Shown here: positions 1 to 8,498 of the stretch, piece by piece
Numbering within the stretch: position 1 is the stretch's first letter
How the letters are laid out: each line of letters opens with the position of its first letter
From: Sva-07 sp963828415
GTDB taxonomy: Bacteria > Actinomycetota > Acidimicrobiia > Acidimicrobiales > Ilumatobacteraceae
Reading direction: 5' to 3'
DNA: 64,000 nucleotides
Assembly (NCBI GenBank): GCA_963828415.1
Contig: CAWHEI010000009.1
Location: 585,384 to 649,383, forward strand
Notes under the pieces: model-generated
Seen by the model: only the letters and a program-made list of their open reading frames with translations
Told to the model about the DNA's origin: nothing
Database searches by the model: none
Translations under genes and position numbers: made by a program

Positions 1-545
1 AGACGGTCCGCCATGAAACGTGAGGGAATGATGAACCGCCGGACTGATCGGTCGAGGACACGGCGCGATCGTGTGAGCATCACCTCGGTCGCCTGGACCG
101 CCGACAGGGCTCGCGACCCGCGAGAGCAGCCGTGGATGACGCCTCGGGCAGGGGTTCGACCCACGCAGGCCGTGCACACCGTTTCATCGCGGAACAGGTC
201 GGTACTGAGGCAGCCGAGGCGATAGTTGTGCAACGTCATGACGACCGGCACACCCGTCGACGCGGCCGCCGTCACGACCGACGACGACAGCGAGAACCAC
301 GTGTTGTGGACGTGTACGACGTCAGGCGCCACTGCCTCGATCGCCGAACGCACCCGCGCCGCCGCACCCCGATTGTGCAGGCTGCGAGCCAACGCCAGGC
401 TGGATGCGAGTGCTCCGGTCGGGTTCTCGGCGAGCACCTGGTCGACGTCATGGCCGGCGCGTCGAAGTGCTGCGCCTTCGTTGTCGACCACGGAGTCCTC
501 TCCAGCCCGAATCCGATAGCGAGCGTGGACCTGGAGCACCCTCAT
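1..545 (-). CDS. GT4-type glycosyltransferase, N-terminal part (runs off window)
   Basis: About 181 codons of the N-terminal half are present; the gene continues beyond position 1. The translation starts MRVLQVHARYRIRAGEDSVV and continues with PDVVHVHNTWFSLSSSVV and VPVVMTLHNYRLGC, the nucleotide-sugar transferase N-terminal fold (Glyco_transf_4) of GT-B retaining enzymes. Such enzymes move a sugar from an NDP-sugar to a growing lipid-linked glycan at the cytoplasmic membrane face. The ATG overlaps the TGA of the upstream sulfotransferase (ATGA), so the two are translationally coupled. Substrate cannot be inferred. The C-terminal UDP/GDP-sugar binding half is outside the window. Confidence 0.82.
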   Translation of the reverse strand, partial: MRVLQVHARYRIRAGEDSVVDNEGAALRRAGHDVDQVLAENPTGALASSLALARSLHNRGAAARVRSAIEAVAPDVVHVHNTWFSLSSSVVTAAASTGVPVVMTLHNYRLGCLSTDLFRDETVCTACVGRTPARGVIHGCSRGSRALSAVQATEVMLTRSRRVLDRSVRRFIIPSRFMADR

Positions 546-1438
546 GGCGTGGCGAACCGGGCCCAAGGCGGGGCGAGACCGAATCGATCGGCGAGTTGAC
601 ACACGTCGGCTCGGAAGCGTTCGGTGAGTTCGGCGTCGATGTCGGCATCGAGCGTGGATGGCCGAGGTGCGGCGTTGCGCCATTCGGATTCGTGGTCGGT
701 CGGCATGGCGGGCTGTCCTGCCGCATCGAGCACGGCACCGATCACCCGCCGTGGATCGGCGTAATAGTCCTCGGAGAACACGACGACGAGGCGCTCGCTT
801 CCGACGGCCTCGATCCAACGCCCCAGCGATGCGGCGTACTCGCTCTGGGCTGCGTAGCTCTGCTGTTCGTGAGCGTGGCTCGAGCCGATCGTGCCGGCCG
901 CCAGCCGAGCTCCGGCGTCGCCGATCCGGTCGCGCTCGGCGGCGAGTGCGTCGCGCAGCGTCAGCGTTTCGACGCCGTTGCGGGTCTGTTCTGCCCAGTG
1001 CGACACGGTTCGCTCGACGGGGTCGCGCAACATCACGACGAATCGGGTCCGGGGGAGCAGGGTTGCGGCTCGCTGCGCAGCGAGCGGATGGAAGAAGTAG
1101 TACGGGCTCGCTTCGGCCGTGAACGCCGCTCCGGTGCGGTGCGTCCGCCGACGCTTGGTCGCGCTCGTCGCGAAGTGACTCCGGTACCACCGTGGCGATC
1201 GAGCCAGGTCACTGTCGAGCCAGTGGGCGCCCTTCATGTTCTCGCGCAACGGAAGACGTCGAGCCGATGGCACCATCGGGCACATCGACGGGTGCCGCTC
1301 GAGGTCTCGGAACAGCGAGGTCGTGCCACCGCGCTTCACGCCGATGATCACCAGATCGGGTGCCGGCCGCAGATCGGCGGTCGCCATCGCCGCCGCTCGG
1401 ACCGCTCGGCGGCCGACGGAACGCACGACGTCCTGCAT
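542..1438 (-). CDS. Sulfotransferase domain protein
   Basis: 298 aa. Near the N-terminus it has VIIGVKRGGTTSLFRDLERHPS, the 5'-phosphosulfate loop that binds PAPS, and in the middle RFVVMLRDPVERTVSHW, matching the 3'-phosphate binding motif of PAPS-dependent sulfotransferases. It probably sulfates a sugar or lipid acceptor. Coupling to a GT4 glycosyltransferase by an ATGA overlap suggests a sulfated exopolysaccharide or glycolipid. Start chosen at ATG 1438; an internal ATG about 17 codons later, just before the TADLRPAPDLVIIG segment, is possible. Acceptor unknown. Confidence 0.85.
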   Translation of the reverse strand: MQDVVRSVGRRAVRAAAMATADLRPAPDLVIIGVKRGGTTSLFRDLERHPSMCPMVPSARRLPLRENMKGAHWLDSDLARSPRWYRSHFATSATKRRRTHRTGAAFTAEASPYYFFHPLAAQRAATLLPRTRFVVMLRDPVERTVSHWAEQTRNGVETLTLRDALAAERDRIGDAGARLAAGTIGSSHAHEQQSYAAQSEYAASLGRWIEAVGSERLVVVFSEDYYADPRRVIGAVLDAAGQPAMPTDHESEWRNAAPRPSTLDADIDAELTERFRADVCQLADRFGLAPPWARFATP

Positions 1439-1491
1439 GGCGGCTGATCGTACCGTCACGGCCGAAATCTCACCTTGAGTGGTTGTCAAGT

Positions 1492-1630
1492 CTTGATCAA
1501 GTGGTTGCCTGGCGCAGTACCCCAGTGGGAGAATATCCAAGCCGTAAACGGGTCGGAGAGGGTCATGGCCCCCCGAATCGTGACCGGTGGCGGAGGAATC
1601 GCCACGGAGAGTGATCTCACGCTCCGTGGC
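1492..1630 (+). promoter_or_regulatory. Leader of the sugar transferase gene: 10-bp palindrome and a 9-bp stem hairpin
   Basis: The 210-bp divergent region holds a perfect palindrome CTTGATCAAG (1492-1501), preceded and followed by AGTGGTTG repeats, a possible operator. A perfect 9-bp inverted repeat GCCACGGAG/CTCCGTGGC (1601-1609 and 1622-1630, 12-nt loop) ends just before the ribosome binding site GGAAGGCGG of the gene starting at 1649. Such a hairpin could control initiation or stabilise the leader. Function is inference. Confidence 0.4.
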
Positions 1631-1648
1631 TTGACGGAAGGCGGAAAC

Positions 1649-2362
1649 ATGACGAGCGAACTCATCGGCCTGGGCGCGGTGTCCCCGTGGTCGCACGAAG
1701 CGGTCCCGGCATCCCGACCCACGCTGACACCGCTGCCGGCGCTGCCGCGGGTCGACAGGCCCCGCGGGCTGTACGTGCGGATCGTCAAACCGTCGTTCGA
1801 CCGGGCGTTTGCACTCGTCGCGCTGGGCGTCGCCGCGGTTCCGATGGCGGTGATCGCCGGGGTGGTCGCGTCGACGATCGGTCGGCCGGTGTTGTTCCGC
1901 CAGCGCCGAATCGGCGTCGACGGCGAACCGTTCGAGGTCCTCAAGTTCCGCACGATGCGTCCGGACCGTCGAGGTCAGCGACTCGACGTGATCCACGATC
2001 GTCGCCGAACGCACAAGTCCGATGACGACCCTCGCCACACCAGGATCGGTCGCGTGTTGCGCCGCCACAGCCTCGATGAGCTTCCGCAGCTGCTCAACGT
2101 GTTGCGCGGCGAGATGAGCGTGGTCGGTCCACGACCCGAACTCGACGGCGTCGTCGAGCAGTATCCGCCTGCGCTGCACCAACGTCACTATGTCAAGCCA
2201 GGCCTCACCGGCTTGTGGCAGGTGTCAGCTCGCGGGAGCGGCCCGATGCACGAGAACGGACAGTGGGATCTCGCCTACGTCGATCGGGTGTCCTTGCGTA
2301 CCGACCTGCAGATCCTCGCGATGACCCCACGGGCGCTGCTCGGCGAGACTGCCGGCAGTTGA
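1649..2362 (+). CDS. Undecaprenyl-phosphate sugar-1-phosphate transferase (bacterial sugar transferase family)
   Basis: 237 aa from ATG 1649, which has a strong GGAAGGCGG site. It shows the family order: an N-terminal hydrophobic helix (FALVALGVAAVPMAVIAGVV), then PVLFRQRRIGVDG, FEVLKFRTMR, SLDELPQLLNVLRGEMSVVGPRPE, and KPGLTGLWQVSARG. These enzymes (WcaJ/PglC class) place the first phosphosugar on undecaprenyl phosphate at the inner membrane face and so initiate polysaccharide assembly. It has only the catalytic half, without the extra four-helix N-terminal domain of WcaJ. An upstream in-frame ATG at 1565 also has a GGAGAGG site, but the intervening codons look non-conserved and hold the leader hairpin. 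Confidence 0.88.
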   Translation: MTSELIGLGAVSPWSHEAVPASRPTLTPLPALPRVDRPRGLYVRIVKPSFDRAFALVALGVAAVPMAVIAGVVASTIGRPVLFRQRRIGVDGEPFEVLKFRTMRPDRRGQRLDVIHDRRRTHKSDDDPRHTRIGRVLRRHSLDELPQLLNVLRGEMSVVGPRPELDGVVEQYPPALHQRHYVKPGLTGLWQVSARGSGPMHENGQWDLAYVDRVSLRTDLQILAMTPRALLGETAGS

Positions 2363-2372
2363 GGATCGACGG

Positions 2373-3170
2373 TCAGCTGAAGCCGATGTGCGGCGGAGGT
2401 CGCTCGCCGGGCGATGCGTATCGGCCGAGTCGCTGTGCGACCACACGACCGGCATACCGAGGATTGAGGATCACGTAGCGACGCCACAGCCGGCGTGGGC
2501 TGCGCATCAGGCGCTGCGCCCATTGCAAGCCGGCGCGCTGCACCCACGCCGGTGGCTCCTTGGCGAGACCGGCATGGAAGTCGAACGCCGCGCCGACAGC
2601 GAGACACGGCATCGAGAGCCGCTCGGCATTCTCGTACACGAACACCTCCTGCCGGGGGCAGCCGAGCCCGACGAAGCAGACCGACGCTCCCGTCGACCGG
2701 ATCGTGGCCGCCAGTTGCTCGAGTTGCTCGGGAGTCGAGGTCCCGAACGACGAAGGGCTGGTGCCGGCGATGTGGATTCCCGGCACGAGCGTGGGCAGTC
2801 GACGTACGAGGTGTTCGAGGGTGTCCGGCGTGCTGCCGTGGAAGTACACCGACAGGTTCTTCTCGACGGCCGCCCGGCAGACCGCGAGCGTGAGATCAGG
2901 GCCGTAGACGCGGTCGGGCAGTCCGGTGTGGTGCAGCCAGTTCATCGCCCAGCGAACCGGTTGGCCGTCTGGCGTGATCAGATCGAAGGCGTTGAGCCGG
3001 GCGAGATGCTCGGGATCGTCGACGCCGGTCATCACGCCGTGCACCGCCAGCGCCGACACTCGGTAGGGCCGCTGTTCGATGGCGGCATCCATGATGCGAT
3101 CGACGGCGGCCTCGTAGTCGACGGCGTCGACGCGCACACCGATCACGTCGACCTTGCCGGTATCGATCAT
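2373..3170 (-). CDS. WecG/TagA/CpsF family glycosyltransferase (GT26)
   Basis: 265 aa. Family motifs are present: ITPDGQPVRWAMNW (acceptor/donor loop), YGPDLTLAVCRAA, SVYFHGSTPDTLEHL, and VGLGCPRQEVFVYENA. GT26 enzymes add the second sugar, often ManNAc or ManNAcA type, to undecaprenyl-PP-linked intermediates. This fits the initiating sugar transferase that converges on it from the left (ends 2362). Start at ATG 3170; the epimerase upstream stops at 3181, so the pair forms a short operon. Sugar specificity is not readable. Confidence 0.87.
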   Translation of the reverse strand: MIDTGKVDVIGVRVDAVDYEAAVDRIMDAAIEQRPYRVSALAVHGVMTGVDDPEHLARLNAFDLITPDGQPVRWAMNWLHHTGLPDRVYGPDLTLAVCRAAVEKNLSVYFHGSTPDTLEHLVRRLPTLVPGIHIAGTSPSSFGTSTPEQLEQLAATIRSTGASVCFVGLGCPRQEVFVYENAERLSMPCLAVGAAFDFHAGLAKEPPAWVQRAGLQWAQRLMRSPRRLWRRYVILNPRYAGRVVAQRLGRYASPGERPPPHIGFS

Positions 3171-3180
3171 GCGCGGTCGA

Positions 3181-4266
3181 TCATGCCCAGCGTCGACGGT
3201 TGGCGTCGTGCATCTCGTTGAGGATTGCCGGCACGTCATAGGTCAGTTCCCACGACGGGTAGTGCTCGGCGAAACGGGCGTTGTCGCCGATCCACCAGAT
3301 GTGATCGCCGACACGGTTGTCGTCGACATAGGTCCAGTCGAGCGTTCTGCCCGTGATCTCTTCGCACAGCGAGATCGCCTCGATCACGCTGCAGTTCGAG
3401 AATCGCCCGCCGCCGATGTTGTAGACCTCGCCAGAGCGTGGTGTTCCGTCCTGGGCGGCGCGGTACACGTGGTCGAAGCAGGAGATCAGGTCCGCCGAAT
3501 GGATCGCATCGCGCACCTGCTTGCCCTGATAGCCGAACACCCGGTACGGCGTCGCGGTCATCGTGCACTGCATCACGTAGGCCAGGAACCCGTGGAGCTC
3601 CGCGGCGGCATGGTTCGGCCCGGTCAGCGTGCCGCCACGGAACACCGAGGTGTGCATGCCGAAGTACCGGCCGTACTCCTGCACCATCACGTCGGCGGCG
3701 ACCTTGGACGCACCGAAGATCGAGTGCAGCGTGGTGTCGATCGACATGTCCTCGCGGATCCCGCCGACGTAGGTGTGCGACGGCTCGATCTCCCAGCGGG
3801 TGTCCTGCTCGACGAGCGGCAAGCGGTTCGGGGTGTCGCCGTAGACCTTGTTGGTCGAGGTGAAGATGAACGTCGCGTCGGGGGAGTGCTGACGGGTGGC
3901 CTCCAACACGTTGAGCGTGCCGACCGCGTTGACATCGAAGTCGGTGAACGGCTCGCGGGCGGCCCAGTCGTGCGACGGTTGCGCTGCGGCGTGGATCACG
4001 AGGGAGATGTCGGAGCCGTATTCGGCGAACAGTGCGTCGATGCCGGTGCGGTCGCGAATGTCGACGTCGGCGTGCCGATAGCGGTCACCGAGCATCTCTT
4101 CGAGTTCGCTGACCATCCATGCCGTCGACGAGTCGTCACCGAAGAACACGCGGCGCATGTCGTTGTCGACACCGACCACGTCGAGGCCGATCGACGAGAA
4201 GTGCCTCACCGCCTGCGAACCGATCAGACCCGCTGCACCTGTCACCACCGCCACCGACATGGTCAT
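3181..4266 (-). CDS. NAD-dependent sugar-nucleotide epimerase/dehydratase (CDP-paratose 2-epimerase-like SDR)
   Basis: 361 aa extended SDR. The N-terminal Rossmann motif is VVTGAAGLIGSQAVRHF; SLVIHAAAQPSHDWA, FIFTSTNKVYGDTPNRLP and RGGTLTGPNHAAAELHGF follow. The segment corresponding to the YxxxK catalytic pair reads SIFGASKVAADV, so the lysine is kept but the tyrosine position is phenylalanine (TTC). It probably makes a nucleotide sugar for the neighbouring glycosyltransferases. Start at ATG 4266; ATG 4260 is a near alternative. The divergent ClC gene begins about 47 bp away. Confidence 0.85.
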   Translation of the reverse strand: MTMSVAVVTGAAGLIGSQAVRHFSSIGLDVVGVDNDMRRVFFGDDSSTAWMVSELEEMLGDRYRHADVDIRDRTGIDALFAEYGSDISLVIHAAAQPSHDWAAREPFTDFDVNAVGTLNVLEATRQHSPDATFIFTSTNKVYGDTPNRLPLVEQDTRWEIEPSHTYVGGIREDMSIDTTLHSIFGASKVAADVMVQEYGRYFGMHTSVFRGGTLTGPNHAAAELHGFLAYVMQCTMTATPYRVFGYQGKQVRDAIHSADLISCFDHVYRAAQDGTPRSGEVYNIGGGRFSNCSVIEAISLCEEITGRTLDWTYVDDNRVGDHIWWIGDNARFAEHYPSWELTYDVPAILNEMHDANRRRWA

Positions 4267-4312
4267 CGAGGGTACCGTCGAGCTGCTGGGGTCGTGCCTA
4301 CACTGAGCCGTC

Positions 4313-5617
4313 GTGTGGAGCAGCCGGGTGAAGATGGGGTGGCGCCCATCCACCTTCGACATCCGCACCGGCGAGTTCCGTGACCTGGTCCGCCGTTCCC
4401 GCGAGGTCGTGCTGCTCGCAGCGATCACGGGCGCACTCACCGGACTGTTCGTCCGTTTCTTCGAGTTCATCGTGGTCGAGTTCGTCTACGAGAAGATCGT
4501 CCACGGACCGCTCTGGGTCGGCGCCATCGCTCCTGGCGTCGGCCTGTTGCTGTCGGCGATCCTGCTCAAGACCGTCGGCAACGGTGCGTCGTCGGCGACG
4601 TCGGACGAGTACCTGCGCGCGTTCCACGACCCGGAGTATCCGCTGCGTCCACGGGCGTTCATGGGCCGCATGACCGCCGCGATCACCACCCTCGGATTCG
4701 GCGGCGCAATGGGGCTCGAAGGCCCGTCGATGTACGGGGGGTCGGCGCTCGGCGCCATGATCCAGCGGCGTCTCCCGTCGGCGTTTCGCGGCGTCGATCA
4801 CCGCACGCTCTTGGTTGCTGGCGCCGCGGCCGGTGTCGCCGCGATTTTCAAGGCGCCTGCCACGGGAGCGATCTTCGCGCTCGAGGTGCCGTTTCGTGAC
4901 CAGATGGCGCGCCGAATGCTCCTGCCCGCGCTGGTGGCGAGTGCGTCCGGGTATCTCGTCTTCGTGGCGCTGAGCAACACCGATCCGATCTTCGTGTTCC
5001 AGACCGACCGGGTGGCGTCGTTCCAGTACCGCGACCTGGCCGGCGCGATCCTCATCGGCATCTGCTGTGCGATCGGCGCTCGTGCGTTCTCGCGGTTGAT
5101 CCGCCACGCCAAGGCGTTCACGTACCGTCCTGTCGCTCTGAGGGTCCTGCTGGCCAGCATCACGTTGGTCGTGCTGTTCGTGATCAGCCGGCTGCTCACC
5201 GGTGAAAGCCTCACGATCGGAACCGGCTACGAAGTGATCCGATGGCTGTCGGAGGAGCATGCGCTCTGGCTGCTCGCCGTGGTGTTCGCCCTTCGATGTC
5301 TGGCGACGGCGACAACGCTCGCCGGCGGGGGAGTCGGGGGCTTGTTCGTGCCGTTGGTCGTCGGGGGAGCGATCGTCGGGCGTGGCGTCGGCGACATCGT
5401 CAATCCGCTCGACCCGACGCTGTACGTGCTGCTGGGAATCGCGGCGTTCCTGGGTGCTGGATACCGCGTTCCGCTCGCCGCCGTGGTGTTCGTCGCCGAG
5501 GCCACCGGGCAGCCGGGATTCATCGTCCCGGCGCTCTTCGCGGCCGTCGCGGCGGAGTTGGTGATGGGTGACCAGTCGATCACGACGTTCCAACGCTCGC
5601 CCGACCGCGTCAACTGA
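4313..5617 (+). CDS. ClC family chloride channel / Cl-/H+ antiporter
   Basis: 434 aa integral membrane protein with about ten or more hydrophobic segments. Selectivity-filter motifs are visible: GAMGLEGPSMYGGSALGAM (GxEGP, with the gating glutamate retained), GVAAIFKAPATGAIFALE, and GGGVGGLFVPLVVGGAIVG (GxFxP). ClC proteins move chloride across the cytoplasmic membrane, either passively or in exchange for protons. There are no C-terminal CBS domains. Start taken at GTG 4313; ATG 4334 is equally possible. The next gene begins 13 bp after the stop. Confidence 0.9.
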   Translation: MWSSRVKMGWRPSTFDIRTGEFRDLVRRSREVVLLAAITGALTGLFVRFFEFIVVEFVYEKIVHGPLWVGAIAPGVGLLLSAILLKTVGNGASSATSDEYLRAFHDPEYPLRPRAFMGRMTAAITTLGFGGAMGLEGPSMYGGSALGAMIQRRLPSAFRGVDHRTLLVAGAAAGVAAIFKAPATGAIFALEVPFRDQMARRMLLPALVASASGYLVFVALSNTDPIFVFQTDRVASFQYRDLAGAILIGICCAIGARAFSRLIRHAKAFTYRPVALRVLLASITLVVLFVISRLLTGESLTIGTGYEVIRWLSEEHALWLLAVVFALRCLATATTLAGGGVGGLFVPLVVGGAIVGRGVGDIVNPLDPTLYVLLGIAAFLGAGYRVPLAAVVFVAEATGQPGFIVPALFAAVAAELVMGDQSITTFQRSPDRVN

Positions 5618-5630
5618 CGAGACTGGCGCG

Positions 5631-7505
5631 ATGTCGATCAGCAACCACGTCGTCGTGTCCGCAGAGCTGCAGGGAACGATCGTCGGATTGTTCGTCGAGG
5701 TCGGTGCATCGGTCGCCGCCGGTGAGGTCCTGGCACTCGTCGAGTCGATGAAGATGCACCACGAGGTGGTCGCCCCGGTGTCCGGCGTGATCGATGCGCT
5801 CCCAGTGCGCGACGGCGACACGATCGCGATCGGCCAGGAGTTCGCGCGGATCGCGCCCGGCGTTCACGATGCGCCAGGCACATCTCGTACGCCGACCACG
5901 GCTGCGTCGCCCGTCGGGTTGGAGCGCGACGACCTGCGCGAGGTGATCGAACGTCATGCGGTCGGGCTCGACGAGCAGCGCCCGCAGGCGGTCGAGCGGC
6001 GTCGGGCAAGGGGTCGGCGCACGACCCGGGAGAACATCGCCGACCTCGTCGACGACGGCACGTTCGTGGAGTACGGCCCACTCGTGATCGCCGCGCAGCG
6101 TCGTCGGCGCAGCGTCGACGAACTGATCACCGCAACGCCGGCCGACGGACTCGTCGGCGGAATCGGCGACGTGAACAGTGAGCTGTTCGGATCGGGACCG
6201 TCGAGTCGAGCCACCAAGGTCGTCGCCGTCTCGTACGACTACACCGTGCTCGCCGGAACACAGGGAACCCAGAACCATCGCAAGAAGGACCGCTTGTTCG
6301 AAGTTGCCGAACAGCTCCGCGTTCCGATCGTGTTCTTCACCGAGGGTGGTGGCGGTCGGCCGGGTGACACCGACGGCATCGGCGTCAGCGGCTTGGACTG
6401 TCTCGCTTTTCGCTGGTTCGCCGAGCTGTCGGGGACCGTGCCACTCGTCGGCGTGAACGCCGGATACTGCTTCGCCGGCAACGCCGCCATCCTCGGGTGT
6501 TGCGACGTCGTGATCGCCACCGAGGATTCGAACATCGGCATGGGCGGGCCCGCGATGATCGAAGGCGGCGGCCTCGGCGTGTTCGAACCCACCGAGATCG
6601 GACCGATCGACGTCCAGCGCACCAACGGTGTGATCGACATCGTCGTCGCCGACGAAGAGGAGGCGGTCCGGGTCGCCAAGCAGTACCTGTCGTACTTCCA
6701 GGGGCGCACCGCAACCTGGTCGGTCCCCGATCAGGAGGCGCTGCGTGACGTCGTGCCGGTCGATCGACTGCGCGCCTACGACATCCGCCGGGTGATCGAC
6801 GGGCTCTTCGACGTCGACTCCGTGCTCGAACTGCGTCGCGAGTTCGGCATCGGCATGGTGACAGCGCTGGCTCGGATCGAGGGTCGGCCGGTCGGGGTGA
6901 TCGCCAACGATCCCGGCCACCTCGCCGGCGCGATCGACTCCGACGGTGCGGACAAGGCCGCCAGATTCATGCAGTTGTGCGATGCGTTCGGGTTGCCGAT
7001 CGTGACCTTGGTCGACACGCCCGGGATGATGGTCGGTCCCGACGTCGAGGCCACTGCCCTCGTGCGCCACTGCAGTCGACTGTTCGTGACCGGCGCGAAC
7101 CTGTCGGTGCCGATGGTGTCGGTGGTGACCCGGAAGTCGTACGGGCTCGGGGCCCAGGCGATGATGGGCGGCACCACCAAGGCGCCGCTGGCCTGCCTGG
7201 CGTGGCCGACGGGCGAGTTCGGCGGGATGGGGCTCGAGGGAGCCGTTCGCCTGGGCTACCGCAAGGAACTCGAGGCGGTCGCGAGCGATGCCGAGCGCGA
7301 GGTGTTGTTCCGTGAGATGGTCGACCGGATGTACGCGCACGGCAAGGCGGTCAGCGTGGCGTCGTTCTTCGAGATCGACGACGTGATCGATCCTGCCGAC
7401 ACCCGTCGATGGATCACGACGATCTTCGACGCGGCACCGGACACGCACCGATCGGTGGCAGACCCGGCTGCGCCACCACGCCGCCCGAACATCGACACCT
7501 GGTGA
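5631..7505 (+). CDS. Biotin carrier domain fused to acyl-CoA carboxylase carboxyltransferase
   Basis: 624 aa. Residues about 5-80 are a biotinyl domain with ALVESMKMHHE (predicted biotin lysine about K41). After a proline/threonine linker, residues about 100-600 are a carboxyltransferase with both halves: FFTEGGGGRPGD, GYCFAGNAAILGCCDVV, SNIGMGGPAMIEGGGLG, then LPIVTLVDTPGMMVGP, RKSYGLGAQAMMGG and WPTGEFGGMGLEGAVRLG. It should pass a carboxyl group from carboxybiotin to an acyl-CoA. The order BCCP then CT is unusual, and no biotin carboxylase lies beside it; the nearest is at 24023. ATG 5631 chosen by the domain start. Substrate unknown. Confidence 0.88.
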   Translation: MSISNHVVVSAELQGTIVGLFVEVGASVAAGEVLALVESMKMHHEVVAPVSGVIDALPVRDGDTIAIGQEFARIAPGVHDAPGTSRTPTTAASPVGLERDDLREVIERHAVGLDEQRPQAVERRRARGRRTTRENIADLVDDGTFVEYGPLVIAAQRRRRSVDELITATPADGLVGGIGDVNSELFGSGPSSRATKVVAVSYDYTVLAGTQGTQNHRKKDRLFEVAEQLRVPIVFFTEGGGGRPGDTDGIGVSGLDCLAFRWFAELSGTVPLVGVNAGYCFAGNAAILGCCDVVIATEDSNIGMGGPAMIEGGGLGVFEPTEIGPIDVQRTNGVIDIVVADEEEAVRVAKQYLSYFQGRTATWSVPDQEALRDVVPVDRLRAYDIRRVIDGLFDVDSVLELRREFGIGMVTALARIEGRPVGVIANDPGHLAGAIDSDGADKAARFMQLCDAFGLPIVTLVDTPGMMVGPDVEATALVRHCSRLFVTGANLSVPMVSVVTRKSYGLGAQAMMGGTTKAPLACLAWPTGEFGGMGLEGAVRLGYRKELEAVASDAEREVLFREMVDRMYAHGKAVSVASFFEIDDVIDPADTRRWITTIFDAAPDTHRSVADPAAPPRRPNIDTW

Positions 7506-7508
7506 CGC

Positions 7509-8498
7509 TCACGCGCCGCAGCCGGCGGCGAGTACCTCGGTGAGTTCGGTTCCGTCGTAGGTGTAGGCGATCACGGCGGCACCTTCGTAGTACCAGGCAT
7601 GCACCAGGACCTCCATGCGGCCGTCCCCGTTGAGGTCGGCCACATCGAGCACCCGGTAGCGCTCGATGATCGGGAACGACTCGTCGTCGAGATTCTCGTC
7701 GACCGCCGACAGCAGCACGGTCTCGGTGGCACGAGTCGTCGCGTCGATGATGAGCAGCGCAGCGAGATCGCCCGGGGCGCCGGGGCCGGCGCTCGGCTGG
7801 ACGAACTCGAACGATGCGAGGGCCTCATCGTCGCCGTCGCCGTCGAGGTCGGTGACCACGAGTTGCTCGATCGCGCCCTGGGTCGCGTCGACCGGCTCGT
7901 CGGCGAAGGCCGCCTCGCCGAGTGCCTGATACGCCTCTGGTGCGGTCGAGGTGACGGCAACGGGCCGAGGCTTGAGCGCCCACGGCTGCTGGAACACCGC
8001 AACGGCGTTGTACCCGTATCCCGGCGGCTCGGGTGCTGCCACCTCGACGTCGATCGTGGGGCCGACCTGACCGTCGAAGCAGGCCTCGGTGTTCTCGCCG
8101 AGCGTGGCCGGTGTCTCGCCGTCGAGGTTGCTCACGACGAACGCCGTGCCCGCCTCGATGCCCGGGCGGATCGGATTGCCCGACGGGTCGGTCGACTCCT
8201 GCCAGCGGTCCTGTTGCCACGCTCCGAGGAACAGCCACCCGCCGTCGCTCGCGCCTCCGACCAGCAGCGGGACCAGTGCGTCGGCCGGGCCGGCCGGCGT
8301 GGTCGTGGACGTCGTTTCCGGCGGTGCTTCGGTCGTGGTCGTCTCGGGCGGCACTGTCGTGGTGGTCGTGGTCGTGGTCGTCGAGGTGGTCGACGTGAGC
8401 GTCGGCTCGGGGGTCGACTGCTGCTCCGTGGTGCATGCCGCAACCACCAGCGCAATCGACGCTGCCGCGGCGAGATGTCTGATGGTTCGATGCGTCAC
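7509..8498 (-). CDS. Secreted lipoprotein with Thr-rich linker and VCBS/FG-GAP-like calcium loops
   Basis: 329 aa from GTG 8498, which overlaps the TGA of the upstream hydrolase (GTGA). The signal peptide ends in a lipobox, SIALVVAACTT, so the cysteine is the lipidation site. A low-complexity Thr/Pro/Glu linker follows (residues about 28-70). The C-terminal half has two Asp-rich loops, TDLDGDGDDEALASFE and ADLNGDGRMEVLVHAWYY, typical of FG-GAP/VCBS calcium-binding repeats. It is probably tethered outside the cytoplasmic membrane. Function unknown. It converges on the carboxyltransferase with only 3 bp between stops. Confidence 0.78.
   Translation of the reverse strand: MTHRTIRHLAAAASIALVVAACTTEQQSTPEPTLTSTTSTTTTTTTTTVPPETTTTEAPPETTSTTTPAGPADALVPLLVGGASDGGWLFLGAWQQDRWQESTDPSGNPIRPGIEAGTAFVVSNLDGETPATLGENTEACFDGQVGPTIDVEVAAPEPPGYGYNAVAVFQQPWALKPRPVAVTSTAPEAYQALGEAAFADEPVDATQGAIEQLVVTDLDGDGDDEALASFEFVQPSAGPGAPGDLAALLIIDATTRATETVLLSAVDENLDDESFPIIERYRVLDVADLNGDGRMEVLVHAWYYEGAAVIAYTYDGTELTEVLAAGCGA

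Noticed and set aside
404..1447. A 347-codon plus-strand frame at the left end
   Set aside because: Opposite the sulfotransferase and glycosyltransferase, which have conserved motifs and a coupled ATGA overlap.
5610..7448. A 612-codon minus-strand frame opposite the BCCP-CT fusion
   Set aside because: Shadow frame; the plus strand carries the biotinyl and carboxyltransferase motifs.
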